Assembly (NCBI RefSeq): GCF_005937185.1 | Contig: NZ_VCNI01000001.1 | Coordinates: 1,608,657-1,672,656, forward strand | Direction of reading: 5' to 3' | DNA length: 64,000 bases | Source: Flagellimonas algicola | GTDB lineage: Bacteria; Bacteroidota; Bacteroidia; Flavobacteriales; Flavobacteriaceae | The notes under the pieces: model-generated | Databases searched by the model: none | Told to the model about the DNA's origin: nothing | What the model saw: the letters and a program-made list of their open reading frames with translations, nothing else | Part shown: positions 46,171 to 55,939 of the stretch, piece by piece | Numbering within the stretch: the stretch's first letter is position 1 | How the letters are laid out: every line of letters starts with the position of its first letter | Position numbers and translations under genes: made by a program

Positions 46171-47817
46171 TTACTTTTGGACTTTTGCCAAACTTCCTTG
46201 CCAGCCCTCGTTAAGTTGTGCCATCAGTTTATCTACCAATTCAGGGTTTTTCTTTGCAATATTTTCAGTCTCTGCAGAATCTTCCATATGGTCGAACAAT
46301 TCAACGAACAGCGGTTTTGTGCTTGGATTGGTCCTATCTTTCCAGGCCACCAATCGATAACTATCAGTTCGCATGGAATAGCCCATTACCTTATTTTCGA
46401 AAAGGTCACGATTCCATTTGTCCCCTTGCTGTTTTTTAATACGACTTTCAACCTCTTCTATCAATGGTCCGAAATAAGTCTCCCTCATTTCCGCAGTTAG
46501 CGGATTTGCGGCCCATTCCCTCAAAGCAGGATTGGGATATTGGCTAAAAGCCGCTTTTTTCCATTCTTGTTGAGGGTTGCTTAGTAAGGGCACAAAACTT
46601 TGGCCTTCCAAATGATTGGGAAGTTCAAGTCCCGCTAATTCGGTGAGCGTAGGATACATATCGATAAGTTCTACCAGAGCATTCGTTTTTATACCACGAC
46701 TACTTTTCGGCATATCTGGTGTCCAAATCATCATGGGCACGCGGGTTGCAATTTCGTAGTTTGTGGCTTTTCCCCACACGCCCATATCACCTAAATGCCA
46801 TCCGTGGTCACTCCATAATATAATTATGGTATTGTCGCGTACGCCTGTTTCTTCCAAAGCCGAAATCATTTTCCCAATTTGGGCATCCACATAACTTACT
46901 GAAGCTAAATAGGCATGCTTTAATGTTCTTGCAAGCTCTCCCTCAATGGGTCCGCTTTTTGGAATTCCGTGTCGAACCCTCAATTCAAATGAGGCATGTA
47001 ACCCCATCGCTGCGCCGTCTTCTGGTGCTTTTATGTGTTCGGCCATGGGAATTTTCTCTCGGTCGTACATATCCCAATACTTCTTTGGTGCAAGCCAATC
47101 CAAATGCGGAAGACGAAAACCTAAGCCCAAGAAGAAGGGCTTATCGTTTTCAGAAACCATATCTTTTAGCGTAGCAATGGCCAATTCCGTATGGTATCCA
47201 TCCGTATATGCATGATCGGGAACATCAGCACTTTCATAGGCAGGTCCCCTGCCCAGAGCATAATGGCTGTTGCCAGTATATTTAGCTCGAACCTCGGCTT
47301 GATTTTTTTTATAAATTTCTTGGTTTTTTTTAAGCGCATATCCTCCTTCAAGTTTGGGCCTATCAAATTTGACCTTGTCAAAGGCTGGTTGGCGACTCCA
47401 AGATAGCGCGGAATCTGTGAATTTACCGTGATAGATTTTTCCGGTATATACTGTTTCATACCCATTGTTTTTGAAATGCTGGGGCAAAGTGATAATATCA
47501 GGGTTTTCATCACGGAAATAAGTGTAATTTTCAAAGACTCCAATTGTTTCAGGCCTTGCACCAGTCATTAAACTTGCTCTTGACGGGCTACAAATGGCCT
47601 GCTGGCAATAGGCATTTTCAAACAGCAGTCCTTCACTTGCCAATGCATCCATATTAGGGGTAATTGCGATTTCAGAACCGTAAGCACCGAGTTCTGGGCG
47701 AAGGTCGTCAACGGCAATAAAAAGGATATTTGGTTTTTCCTGGGTTCTTCCTTGCTTTTCTTTGTTGGAACAACCGAATATCAAAAACGCTATCAGATAT
47801 AAACAAGTGTATTTCAT
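46171..47817 (-). CDS. S1-family sulfatase (iduronate-2-sulfatase-like), lipoprotein
   Basis: A 548-residue type I sulfatase. The lipobox ends at Cys16 (LIFGC). The formylglycine motif CSPSR is at 76-80, followed by ASLMTGARPETIGVF, typical of the iduronate-2-sulfatase-like branch that includes S1_7 members of carrageenan loci. Metal ligands: VDDLRPELGAYG at the start and ILWSDHGWHLGDMGVWGK near 315-335. It is the last gene of the right-hand group, 227 bases after the GH42-related gene; that gap holds a short hairpin (47871-47887) and no gene. The sulfate position is not readable. Confidence 0.92.
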   Translation of the reverse strand: MKYTCLYLIAFLIFGCSNKEKQGRTQEKPNILFIAVDDLRPELGAYGSEIAITPNMDALASEGLLFENAYCQQAICSPSRASLMTGARPETIGVFENYTYFRDENPDIITLPQHFKNNGYETVYTGKIYHGKFTDSALSWSRQPAFDKVKFDRPKLEGGYALKKNQEIYKKNQAEVRAKYTGNSHYALGRGPAYESADVPDHAYTDGYHTELAIATLKDMVSENDKPFFLGLGFRLPHLDWLAPKKYWDMYDREKIPMAEHIKAPEDGAAMGLHASFELRVRHGIPKSGPIEGELARTLKHAYLASVSYVDAQIGKMISALEETGVRDNTIIILWSDHGWHLGDMGVWGKATNYEIATRVPMMIWTPDMPKSSRGIKTNALVELIDMYPTLTELAGLELPNHLEGQSFVPLLSNPQQEWKKAAFSQYPNPALREWAANPLTAEMRETYFGPLIEEVESRIKKQQGDKWNRDLFENKVMGYSMRTDSYRLVAWKDRTNPSTKPLFVELFDHMEDSAETENIAKKNPELVDKLMAQLNEGWQGSLAKVQK

Positions 47818-48044
47818 TTTGGATATATTAAGGTTTGTCGACAGGTCTTAAACAAAGAAATAAATATTGATCTGAAGTTTTTTCAGATATTATCCAAAAC
47901 CAGTCATACTTTACCCAGTTATTTAGAGCGAACTATTACCGGTTACATTAAAGTTACTATTCGAATTGTTGTTTTCAATGCTTGGAAAAATCTCCCAAAT
48001 TAACGGGCAAACAACAAAAAACTAATGCTGTTTTTCACTAGGGG

Positions 48045-50423
48045 CTATTTTTTTACTTCAAGTAAAAGCACGCCATTGGATTTTAAATTGAATTCGTCCC
48101 CTATATCTCTACCAGTCAACATATCCGTGCAACTTGCTTTTTTCCCATCTTTAAAAGAGACTTTAAGCTTTGCCAAATTTTTTCCAATATTCAGAATGTT
48201 AACAATATGGTTACCGTCTTCGTTTTCAACTACTCTCCATGTGCAACCTTTGTGCTCTGTGCCATTATTCTCAGTTAGGACAACTTCATGTAAATTATCG
48301 TAAACCAAATCCATAGCTTTAGCTTTTAATGCCTCCAAATTGTCATTGTCCATCACAATTAGACCTCCTTTTCCTTTGGTTAAGGTTTTGTTTCGCAGCG
48401 CGCCATATTCATTTTTAGTCAAACTGCTATTGCTGTCAAGGATAATGGTTCCGCCCTTGTCGAGATACGCTTGTAAGGTTTCAAACTCGGAATCCGTGAC
48501 ATGATCTGTTTTATAGACAACAACGACATCCCAATTGCTATGTTCCTGTTTTTTAATGATTTTCTCAGTGGCATATCCTATTGGAAACCCTTCAAAAAAC
48601 AAAGATTCATATAGCTCGAACTGCTCCGTCATGTAGTGTTTTTTATTTATTGCAGAAGTTTCAGAATGAAATATCCTAAGAGGTCTTTTTTGCTTGCGTA
48701 AAGCCATAATTTCTTCCGAAAAGCTATTCATGTCCATATAAACCTGTGCCACTTCATTCACCATTTGTGGTTGCATGTTCGCCGACCCTGCATAAGAACC
48801 TGCCAAGGCCGGATCGAAGAAATTTAGATCGCCTTCCAATCTATCTTCTGGAGAGCCATCAGGGTCTCGAGCCCAGAACCAAGAAATTCCAGCATCCATA
48901 CCTTGAAGTGTGGCCAACCAAAACACATTTCGTACGTAGTCAGGTGAAGTATTTAAATCTTTCCAAGCAGAAGCTGACAAAAAATGCGTTTCTGAATTAA
49001 TATTGATTTTATCCGGTGCAACAGATTCCAAGAAGTCATAGGGCAGACTTAGTTCATCCCACCAGTAGGCATATCTTTCTTCCCATTTTTCAGGCTCTTT
49101 AGCCCTCAAATTCCTTCCTCCCATAGTTTTGGAATCGTTCCCTATCATGGAGGTGACATCAGTTAAGGCTTCCAAATCTATTCCGTGCGAACGATAATCA
49201 TCCCTAAACATTTTTGGCATAATCTTGATATGGGTATCAGCCTCCGGATTAGTCGCATGCAATTGGGCCTGCAAGTAGGTAAACCATTCTATACTTCTGT
49301 CCATATTGTACCGGCACCAGTCATACCAAATAGGTTGCCCCCTTAAAGATTTGTCCATCGGGATTTCAATCTCAACTGAATCAAAATTGGTATAAGAGCT
49401 ATGCCAGTTTTCATTTAACTCCCCTATTTTGCTATTATACTTATTTGATAACCAGTTTCTAAATTTCTGTAGGGTATATGATGAAATGGAATTCATTTCC
49501 TTGAAATCTTGAGTCCAATGATCTTTTTCAGAAAACCAATGTGGTTCATTAGATAGAATATAACCTAATTGGGTCACCTTTTTACCTCTAGTTAACTCAC
49601 CGGTTTTTTTCATAACATCGCTCCAAACATCCCGCATTAAAGGGTTGTCAATGTCAAAACCAGTAAACAACGAACGTCCCTTGGCAACTTCGGGTTCTTT
49701 GTCATGAATCCATTGTGGCATTCCCATATTCCAAAGAATAAGAAATCCAACATTGGTATCCGGAATTTCAGTAATTAGTTCAATCTTTTCGTTAAAGGTT
49801 CTGTCTTCATTAAGTATAAAGGGGTTTACAGCTCTGTCCATGTTGACTTCATAAAGTCTTTGACCTCCATGAAAAATAGCGCCCAAATGATCATTATAGA
49901 CGCGAGCATCGGTTAATTTTGCTCCGACTGTTTTAGAGAAATAATCAAATAGAAAAACTGGTTTCCCATTACTTCTCAACTCACCATCTGCCACTTCAAT
50001 ATTACCCCATTCTATTTTGTTCACGGGCCGTCTTTTAATGGTGCCGGCAATTACCTTTTTCAAGTTATCGATTCCCTTGTCAAGCATTTCCGAGACCTTT
50101 CTTCTTTCCAAATCAGGTAGTTCTTTAGCTAACCTGACTTTATCCTTTGCGAAATGATTGTCATAACCAAAAAGTTTCTCGACCACCTCTTTATTAGCTT
50201 CATCCCAATTGGCAAATTTTATGAACTCTTTAGAAAACCATAATAAGGTTTCCTCTCTAGTAACATCAAGAGATTTTGATTGAGCGGTAACCATTAGTTC
50301 TTCGAGCACCGCTATTTTTTCCAATGCTTCTTGCTCCTGTTCAGATTTATGCTCATTTTCACAGGAACCTATAAACAAAACCAGAAGTAGTGGAATTACA
50401 TATTTTGAACAGGAAAAATTCAT
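48045..50423 (-). CDS. GH42-related (clan GH-A) exo-glycosidase lipoprotein, perhaps GH167-like
   Basis: A 792-residue lipoprotein (Cys21, LFIGSC). The first 130 residues are charged and helical, then a TIM barrel spans about 140-560. Candidate acid/base is Glu293 in YILSNEPHWF and nucleophile Glu478 in INSETHFLSA, the arrangement of GH42/GH-A enzymes. A following segment (about 590-700) looks like a GH42 trimerisation/glutamine-amidotransferase-like domain (WDVVVVYKTDHVTD, LQAYLDKGGTIILDS), then a C-terminal beta domain. Carrageenan degraders use GH42-related enzymes, classified as GH167, to release neocarrabiose; assignment to that family is a guess from context. It lies 62 bases after the MFS gene. 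Confidence 0.75.
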   Translation of the reverse strand: MNFSCSKYVIPLLLVLFIGSCENEHKSEQEQEALEKIAVLEELMVTAQSKSLDVTREETLLWFSKEFIKFANWDEANKEVVEKLFGYDNHFAKDKVRLAKELPDLERRKVSEMLDKGIDNLKKVIAGTIKRRPVNKIEWGNIEVADGELRSNGKPVFLFDYFSKTVGAKLTDARVYNDHLGAIFHGGQRLYEVNMDRAVNPFILNEDRTFNEKIELITEIPDTNVGFLILWNMGMPQWIHDKEPEVAKGRSLFTGFDIDNPLMRDVWSDVMKKTGELTRGKKVTQLGYILSNEPHWFSEKDHWTQDFKEMNSISSYTLQKFRNWLSNKYNSKIGELNENWHSSYTNFDSVEIEIPMDKSLRGQPIWYDWCRYNMDRSIEWFTYLQAQLHATNPEADTHIKIMPKMFRDDYRSHGIDLEALTDVTSMIGNDSKTMGGRNLRAKEPEKWEERYAYWWDELSLPYDFLESVAPDKININSETHFLSASAWKDLNTSPDYVRNVFWLATLQGMDAGISWFWARDPDGSPEDRLEGDLNFFDPALAGSYAGSANMQPQMVNEVAQVYMDMNSFSEEIMALRKQKRPLRIFHSETSAINKKHYMTEQFELYESLFFEGFPIGYATEKIIKKQEHSNWDVVVVYKTDHVTDSEFETLQAYLDKGGTIILDSNSSLTKNEYGALRNKTLTKGKGGLIVMDNDNLEALKAKAMDLVYDNLHEVVLTENNGTEHKGCTWRVVENEDGNHIVNILNIGKNLAKLKVSFKDGKKASCTDMLTGRDIGDEFNLKSNGVLLLEVKK

Positions 50424-50484
50424 ATTAATTCTAGTTTGTAGTTAATATTCAAAAGAGCCAATTTATTTCTCTACCAAAGGTTTA

Positions 50485-52053
50485 TTACTTTCTTGCTGCC
50501 AAAGCCAATTGCACTTCTTCAATGGTCATATTCTTGGTTTCCTTTAAATATTTAAAGAGAATGACAAGTCCAATAGCTACGGTACTGGCATAAAAAAGTA
50601 GGGTTGAGCTTATACCTAAATTTTCCAATTGCCAGGGGAAAAAAGTTTGAACCAATGAACTGGTTAAGCTGGTCACTAGCGTAAAAAAGGGTATGGCTAT
50701 ACCTCTATTTGATATTGGAAAAATCTCAGAAAAAAGTACCCACATTACAGGACCTAAAGTGGATTGAAAGGCCGCCACAAAACTCAAAATTCCAATAAGA
50801 ACTAAGAGTCCGTTTATACTTACGGCTTGTTTCAATAAGGAGTCTGCAAACGCTTTTGAATCTTCTTCGCCCAATGATTCAGTGATTGCTTTTTTGAATT
50901 CGATATCACTGTCAAAAGCTATTCCAACCAATTTACTTAATCTATTGGAATCGGATAATTCTGTAAGTTCAGTTATATGTTCTTGTTTTAAAGAATAACT
51001 GGCTGTTTTGAACCCATAAAAACAAATGCCCAAGCTGATGACAATCCATAACATACCACCAATAATCATGGGGCGACGCCCTATTTTGTCAACCGCCATT
51101 AAGCCTAAAAATGTAAAAACCACACTGATCAATCCAATCCAGATGGCCTGAGCGAATGCGGCATTGGTACCCATACCCAATTGTTCGAATACGGTTGGTG
51201 CGTAAAATAGTATGGCGTTGATTCCCGTTGACTGCTGCACAATTGCCAGGGTCATGGCAATGATAAATGTGATGCGCATGGGAGGACTAAAAATCTCTTT
51301 TAATTGCGTCCAGATAGAATGATCGCTTCCTCCAGCGTTCATGTTTTCCTCCATTTCGGAGACCTGAGTCGTTATCCTGTTTTCAGGAATCACTTTCCGC
51401 AAGGTTTTTTTTGCATCTTCAATCCGTCCTTTTAGCATTAGCCAAGCGGGGCTTCTGGGAATAAAGCTCAGGAGTGTAAACCAGAGTAGGGCAAACAATA
51501 TTTCAGAACCCAGCATCCACCTCCAAGTGTTGGTATCAATTCCCAGGGAGCTTACCCAGTCCGCACCAGAACTGGCTAAATTTTGTATAAAATAATTCAT
51601 GAAGTAAGCAGCTGACAATCCGACAACAATATTAACCTGAATCATGGTAACCAATTTTCCACGCAGTTTAGGTGGCGCAATTTCGCCTATATACATTGAC
51701 GCCATTGAAATGGAACTGAAAGCAAGACCGCCTAAAAATCTTGCCCAGAAAAAAACCCAATAATTTGGCGCTAAAGCAGAACCAAAAGCAGAAATCAAAT
51801 AAATCAAGGCGGAAATTTGCAGTGCCCGTTTTCGACCAATTTTGTCAACCGCATAACCCACAAATATCAAAGCCAGTAAAACGCCCCAGGCAGGTGCTCC
51901 CACCGCTATACCCAATTCTAGCTTATTTAAGGAGAATTCATCTGTAAGGTAATTGGTTGTGCCTGAAATCAAGGCAGCATCCAAACCAAAAACAAAACCA
52001 CCCATGGCAACGATTGTGGCGTAGGTATATGCATTTTTTTTGAATGAACTCAT
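50485..52053 (-). CDS. MFS sugar porter
   Basis: A 522-residue inner-membrane transporter of the major facilitator superfamily, sugar-porter branch. It has 12 predicted helices and the family marks GRKRAL after helix 2, FIPRSPAWLMLKGR in the central loop and VDKIGRRPM after helix 8. About 65 extra residues (roughly 345-410; LTELSDSNRLSKLVGIAFDS and on) form an insert between two late helices, which is common in Bacteroidota members. The cargo is likely a hexose such as galactose or an anhydrogalactose set free by the neighbouring GH127 and GH42-type enzymes. It lies 51 bases after the GH127 gene. Confidence 0.9.
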   Translation of the reverse strand: MSSFKKNAYTYATIVAMGGFVFGLDAALISGTTNYLTDEFSLNKLELGIAVGAPAWGVLLALIFVGYAVDKIGRKRALQISALIYLISAFGSALAPNYWVFFWARFLGGLAFSSISMASMYIGEIAPPKLRGKLVTMIQVNIVVGLSAAYFMNYFIQNLASSGADWVSSLGIDTNTWRWMLGSEILFALLWFTLLSFIPRSPAWLMLKGRIEDAKKTLRKVIPENRITTQVSEMEENMNAGGSDHSIWTQLKEIFSPPMRITFIIAMTLAIVQQSTGINAILFYAPTVFEQLGMGTNAAFAQAIWIGLISVVFTFLGLMAVDKIGRRPMIIGGMLWIVISLGICFYGFKTASYSLKQEHITELTELSDSNRLSKLVGIAFDSDIEFKKAITESLGEEDSKAFADSLLKQAVSINGLLVLIGILSFVAAFQSTLGPVMWVLFSEIFPISNRGIAIPFFTLVTSLTSSLVQTFFPWQLENLGISSTLLFYASTVAIGLVILFKYLKETKNMTIEEVQLALAARK

Positions 52054-52104
52054 AGTGATGTTATTGGTTTGATTTGATACTTGTTTGGTTGTTGGCCCTT
52101 AGAG

Positions 52105-54186
52105 TTAATCCCAAATAATGGGCATGAAAACAGTCATTTCGCCTTGCCCTCTGTTACTCCAGGTATAGTAAGGAATGAGTTGTGTTGAATAGGTCTCCAG
52201 TTTTGGTCGATTCACTTCGTTATACATGTTTGTAAGATGATCTTTTCTAATGAGCAAGTCGGTTTCCAGGGTAGTTACACCGCCCAAGACATCTGGTTTA
52301 TGAACCGGTTTCAACTTTTCGCTATTAGAGATATAAACGCTGGTAATATCGGTTCCCTCGGGAAGGTCGGGCGATTCCAAAGCATACACCACCGGACCTC
52401 TTTTAACGGCTACTTGGTTACGAACTTCCTCAATTCTTGGATGACCCTCAATAAGTTTAGCCTCTAGCGGCATATTTAAATAAATGATATCCCCAGTTTT
52501 CCAACTGCGTTCATATCTGAAGAAGTTACCCGCCGCTATATTTTCAAATATTTCATCATTTACCTTGGCCTTGCTTCCTTCTGCCCAAGCAGGAATTCGT
52601 AACAATATTTCGAAAGGCTCTGATTTGCTTTCTTCAATATGAATTTCCACGACACCATCCCAAGGATAATTACTTTTCTGGGAAAGCGCTATCGTGGAAC
52701 CGTCCATTAGCGTAGTTTTTAACCTATTCCCTCCATAAAGATTTACGGCAATCCCGTTTTCTGTTTTACTATATGCCCATGCCGGCGATTTTGCAATGGT
52801 GCGCACCAGGTTGGGCGGACAACAGAAACACTCTAAATATGGTTGTCGTTCTGGGAATTCTACATTCATTTTATCGTAATCCAAAGCGCCTTCAATTTTG
52901 CGTAAAGGGTTGGAATAGTAATAATCTTTCCCTCCAATACCGATACCTGAAAGAGCGCTGTTGTGAAGTACCAATTCCATAATATCGCCATGTTTTGAAT
53001 CACCTGTCAGCGTCAACATGCGGTAGTTGAACATCGAATTGCAAATGTTTGCGCAGGTTTCATTATAGGCTGTCATATTGGGCATCATATACTCATCGAT
53101 AAATCCTTCCTCGATTTTATCTAAACGAGAAGACCTTCCATAGTGGGTCTGCCCTATCGCCCCGGTAACATACATTTTTTTATTGGTGACATTGTCCCAC
53201 AATCGATTCAGGGCATCAATTAATGCTTTCTCACCTGTTTCTGCATAGACATCGGCGGCGCCGGCATAATAATATAAAGCCAAAACCGCATGGCCGACAG
53301 CCTCAGTCTCATCTCGCAACGGAACCCGTTCTTGTACCATATCGCCTATGGGATATCCCACAGTTGCAGTGGTATCTTTAATATCATAAGTGCCGCGAAG
53401 ATTGATGAACTGCTCTGCCAATTCCAAATAACGTTCATCATTTACTGTGCGGTACAATTCTACCAAACCCATAATCTGGGTTTGATTGAAACCAAAACGC
53501 TCCAATTCAGGTTTAATGGGTACAAAAAGATCATAGAGATAGTCGGCATGCTTAATGGCGATATCCAAGAAATTGGTCCGGCCGGTAACACGATGATGAA
53601 TACAGGCGCTTGTTAACAAATGTCCACTGTTATAGAGTTCATGATACTTTCGGTTGGAAAAAGGTTCCAGGTCTTCACGAATAATAATGGGTGTTGAGAG
53701 ATAGCCATTTTCTTGTTGGGCCTTGCCAATTATGTTGATAATTTCGTCCATTTCCTGAACAATTTTCTCGTCTTTGTTCACGGCATAGATATATATGCTG
53801 GCTTCCATCCATTTATAGAAGTCGCCATCATGCCACCACCAACCTTGATGCTCACCCTCTTTCAGTCCTGCGGCAATTTTGAAATTGTTCAACCCATGGC
53901 CAATATCACCTTTTAATAAAGTGCCCATGTACGGAATCATTGTCTCTTCGGCTCGTTTCCATTTATCGGCCCAAAAGCCCTCTGTCCATTGACAATCGCC
54001 AATGTCTATACTTTTCAATTTTACGTGTGGACTTTTGGTATTATTGATTATTCCGCGTGCGTTCTCCTTGACCATAGCTATTTTCATGCCTGATAGTTTT
54101 GATTTTTTTTCTTGGGACTTGTCCCCATTTTTGTTGCAGGCCACGATGATGGACAGGCCACAAATAAGTGCAACTATTTTTTTCAT
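52105..54186 (-). CDS. GH127 enzyme, probable exo-3,6-anhydro-D-galactosidase
   Basis: A 693-residue lipoprotein of the DUF1680/GH127 family. I chose ATG at 54186, which starts the signal sequence ending at Cys17 (SIIVAC); a GTG three codons upstream is also in frame. The zinc-cysteine active site known from beta-L-arabinofuranosidase HypBA1 is complete: Glu376 and Cys378 in AYNETCANICN, then Cys453, Cys455 and Cys456 in YLECFCCPPN. GH127 (and GH129) members in carrageenan loci remove 3,6-anhydro-D-galactose from neocarrageenan ends, feeding the dehydrogenase/cycloisomerase pair at 36717-39310. It lies 18 bases after a sulfatase gene, fitting desulfation before cleavage. Family firm, substrate by context. 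Confidence 0.88.
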   Translation of the reverse strand: MKKIVALICGLSIIVACNKNGDKSQEKKSKLSGMKIAMVKENARGIINNTKSPHVKLKSIDIGDCQWTEGFWADKWKRAEETMIPYMGTLLKGDIGHGLNNFKIAAGLKEGEHQGWWWHDGDFYKWMEASIYIYAVNKDEKIVQEMDEIINIIGKAQQENGYLSTPIIIREDLEPFSNRKYHELYNSGHLLTSACIHHRVTGRTNFLDIAIKHADYLYDLFVPIKPELERFGFNQTQIMGLVELYRTVNDERYLELAEQFINLRGTYDIKDTTATVGYPIGDMVQERVPLRDETEAVGHAVLALYYYAGAADVYAETGEKALIDALNRLWDNVTNKKMYVTGAIGQTHYGRSSRLDKIEEGFIDEYMMPNMTAYNETCANICNSMFNYRMLTLTGDSKHGDIMELVLHNSALSGIGIGGKDYYYSNPLRKIEGALDYDKMNVEFPERQPYLECFCCPPNLVRTIAKSPAWAYSKTENGIAVNLYGGNRLKTTLMDGSTIALSQKSNYPWDGVVEIHIEESKSEPFEILLRIPAWAEGSKAKVNDEIFENIAAGNFFRYERSWKTGDIIYLNMPLEAKLIEGHPRIEEVRNQVAVKRGPVVYALESPDLPEGTDITSVYISNSEKLKPVHKPDVLGGVTTLETDLLIRKDHLTNMYNEVNRPKLETYSTQLIPYYTWSNRGQGEMTVFMPIIWD

Positions 54187-54204
54187 AGCTCTCACTAATA
54201 CATA

Positions 54205-55620
54205 TTAGAATTCTTTTTTGTCCCAATGAGCATCCATACGTTCGATATCCTGTTTTTCGTATTGCTTTTTTAACAACCATCGAGGACGTTCAATGGTGGT
54301 TTCCCAAGCGAAAAGTTCTTTGTACATATTTCGAAATCGTTCAGGTTCAACTGCTGATAAATTTTTCATCTCCTTTTCGTCATTCGGAAGGTAAAAGAGC
54401 TGCGTCGGCCTATCCGGAAAACGTATGAGTTTCCAATCGCCCTTTCGTATGGCCGCTCTTGCGTCGCGTTTCCAGAAGAGGGTTTCATGAGGGCGTTCAT
54501 TGTTGGTTCCATTAATGTAAGGCAGTAAATCAACACCATCGATGTCCTTCAAGTCTTCAAGATTTCCGCCTGCAGCTTTATAAAAGGTTGGCAGCAAATC
54601 AAAAGTGCTTATGGGCTTGTCATATATAATCCCAGATTTTAATTTGCCGGGATACTTCATTAGGAAAGGGACACGAATGCCACCTTCCAAATGGTTCGAT
54701 TTGATACCGCTCAACGGGTAGTTGCTCGAACCGTTCTTATCAGACGGTCCACCATTATCATTCGTAAAAACAACTATTGTGTTGTCGTCAACATCAAGTT
54801 CCTTTAGCTTATCCATAATGTTGCCAACGGCCCTATCCAATGCTAGGCCCATAGCGGCAACAATTTTTCTGTTACCGGTGAGGTTGGGGAACTGTGCCAA
54901 ATCTTCCGGTTTAGCGTCCATGGGTGTGTGGACGGCATTGAATGAAATAAAGGCAAAGAAGGGCTTGTCAGCTTTTACATTTTTCTCTATAAATAGTATG
55001 GCCTCATCTGCCAAGACATCAGTTAAATAGCCATCATGCTCTTTAAATTTACCAAAACCACGCTCCAACTTATTCTGTGGTTCTTTAGGTTCTTCGGTAT
55101 ATTCAAAATAACTACGGGCACCGCCACGGAATCCATAGAACTCATCAAACCCTCTTTTAGTTGGGTGAAAACGATCCGCTCCACCTAAATGCCATTTCCC
55201 AAAAATGGCCGTGGAATATCCTTGTTGTTTTAGATAATCAGCCATCGTGATTTCTTCAACCGGAAGCCCCATTTCGTCACCATCGGCGGCAGATACGGCG
55301 CTCATAAAGGTGGGTACATTATTCTCCTCATAACCAAATCGGTATTGTGATTTACCGGTAATTAGTCCTGCCCTGGAAGGGCCACACGTAGGATGGGTCA
55401 CATAGGCTTGGGTAAAGCGCACGCCTTGGGCCGCCAACTTGTCTAAATTCGGTGTAATCATTTCCTTGCTGCCCTGAAAACCAAAATCTGCGTAACCGGC
55501 ATCATCGGCAAACAATAGAACAATATTAGGTTGTTTGGTACCTGAGGTAACTTTTTTTTGCTGCGCTACACAACCGATTGGAATGTACATCGCAAATGCT
55601 AAGACCAAAAGTTTTTTCAT
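54205..55620 (-). CDS. S1-family sulfatase, lipoprotein
   Basis: A 471-residue type I sulfatase. ATG at 55620 is preferred over an in-frame TTG two codons upstream. The lipobox ends at Cys17 (MYIPIGC). The formylglycine motif is CGPSR (79-83) followed by [13 protein letters not shown]. Metal and substrate-site segments [12 protein letters not shown] and [15 protein letters not shown] are present. The fold is that of S1 sulfatases in galactan loci (S1_19-like by general look). First gene of a group with GH127, MFS and GH42-related genes, with a promoter motif directly upstream (55641-55669). Confidence 0.92.
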   Translation of the reverse strand: MKKLLVLAFAMYIPIGCVAQQKKVTSGTKQPNIVLLFADDAGYADFGFQGSKEMITPNLDKLAAQGVRFTQAYVTHPTCGPSRAGLITGKSQYRFGYEENNVPTFMSAVSAADGDEMGLPVEEITMADYLKQQGYSTAIFGKWHLGGADRFHPTKRGFDEFYGFRGGARSYFEYTEEPKEPQNKLERGFGKFKEHDGYLTDVLADEAILFIEKNVKADKPFFAFISFNAVHTPMDAKPEDLAQFPNLTGNRKIVAAMGLALDRAVGNIMDKLKELDVDDNTIVVFTNDNGGPSDKNGSSNYPLSGIKSNHLEGGIRVPFLMKYPGKLKSGIIYDKPISTFDLLPTFYKAAGGNLEDLKDIDGVDLLPYINGTNNERPHETLFWKRDARAAIRKGDWKLIRFPDRPTQLFYLPNDEKEMKNLSAVEPERFRNMYKELFAWETTIERPRWLLKKQYEKQDIERMDAHWDKKEF

Positions 55621-55939
55621 TTTCAATGTGTTTACTGTTTCAAAATTACTTTTATAAGGATTGCTGCAATTAGCGCGATTTATCGCATACTAGCTTTATT
55701 TTAACCCTATAAGACGTAAAATCTTATTTCTTCGGCAATATGACTGTTAGTTCAACGGTTCCCTGAAGTCCAACACAATTCTAAAGACGTTGGCTAACAC
55801 GTTCAATTCCTCCCAATTTTAAGATTAGCGCTTCTTGATGGAGCTCCCATTGTGTTTCTCTCACATATCCGTATGCGTTGTAAAAGAATGTCACCATTCC
55901 CGACCTTAAAACTGGTTTTGAAGGTTTTCCTTTTGAACA
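55621..55939. other. 319-base intergenic region between GH117-like and sulfatase genes
   Basis: It holds the promoter motif near its left end, a 12-base palindrome GCGATTTATCGC at 55675-55686 directly upstream of it (possible operator), and a CTAG. On the minus strand the frame of the GH117-like gene stays open for 52 codons beyond its stop (to a TAG at 55781-55783), without recognisable similarity. I call no gene here. Confidence 0.5.
55641..55669 (-). promoter_or_regulatory. Bacteroidota-type promoter before the sulfatase/GH127 group
   Basis: On the minus strand, TAATTTTG (55648 down to 55641) matches the -7 consensus TAnnTTTG, and a TTG at 55669-55667 lies 18 bases upstream as -33 element. 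The start of transcription would be about 12-15 bases before the ATG at 55620. An internal promoter for sulfatase, GH127, MFS and GH42-related genes is therefore likely. Confidence 0.45.

Noticed and set aside
47871..47887. Short hairpin TCTGAA-N5-TTCAGA after the GH42-related gene
   Set aside because: Six base pairs and no T tail on the transcribed strand; too weak to call a terminator.
19534..55695. Single CTAG occurrences in several gaps (for example 19534, 21766, 36674, 50431, 55691) as further regulator sites
   Set aside because: Their number is about what chance gives in about 3 kb of AT-rich intergenic DNA; only the paired form is unusual.
55784..55939. Frame open for 52 codons directly after the stop of the GH117-like gene, as if the protein once went on
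   Set aside because: An open run of this length is expected by chance at roughly one in ten or so, there is no similarity to a known C-terminus, and the GH117 protein already has normal length.
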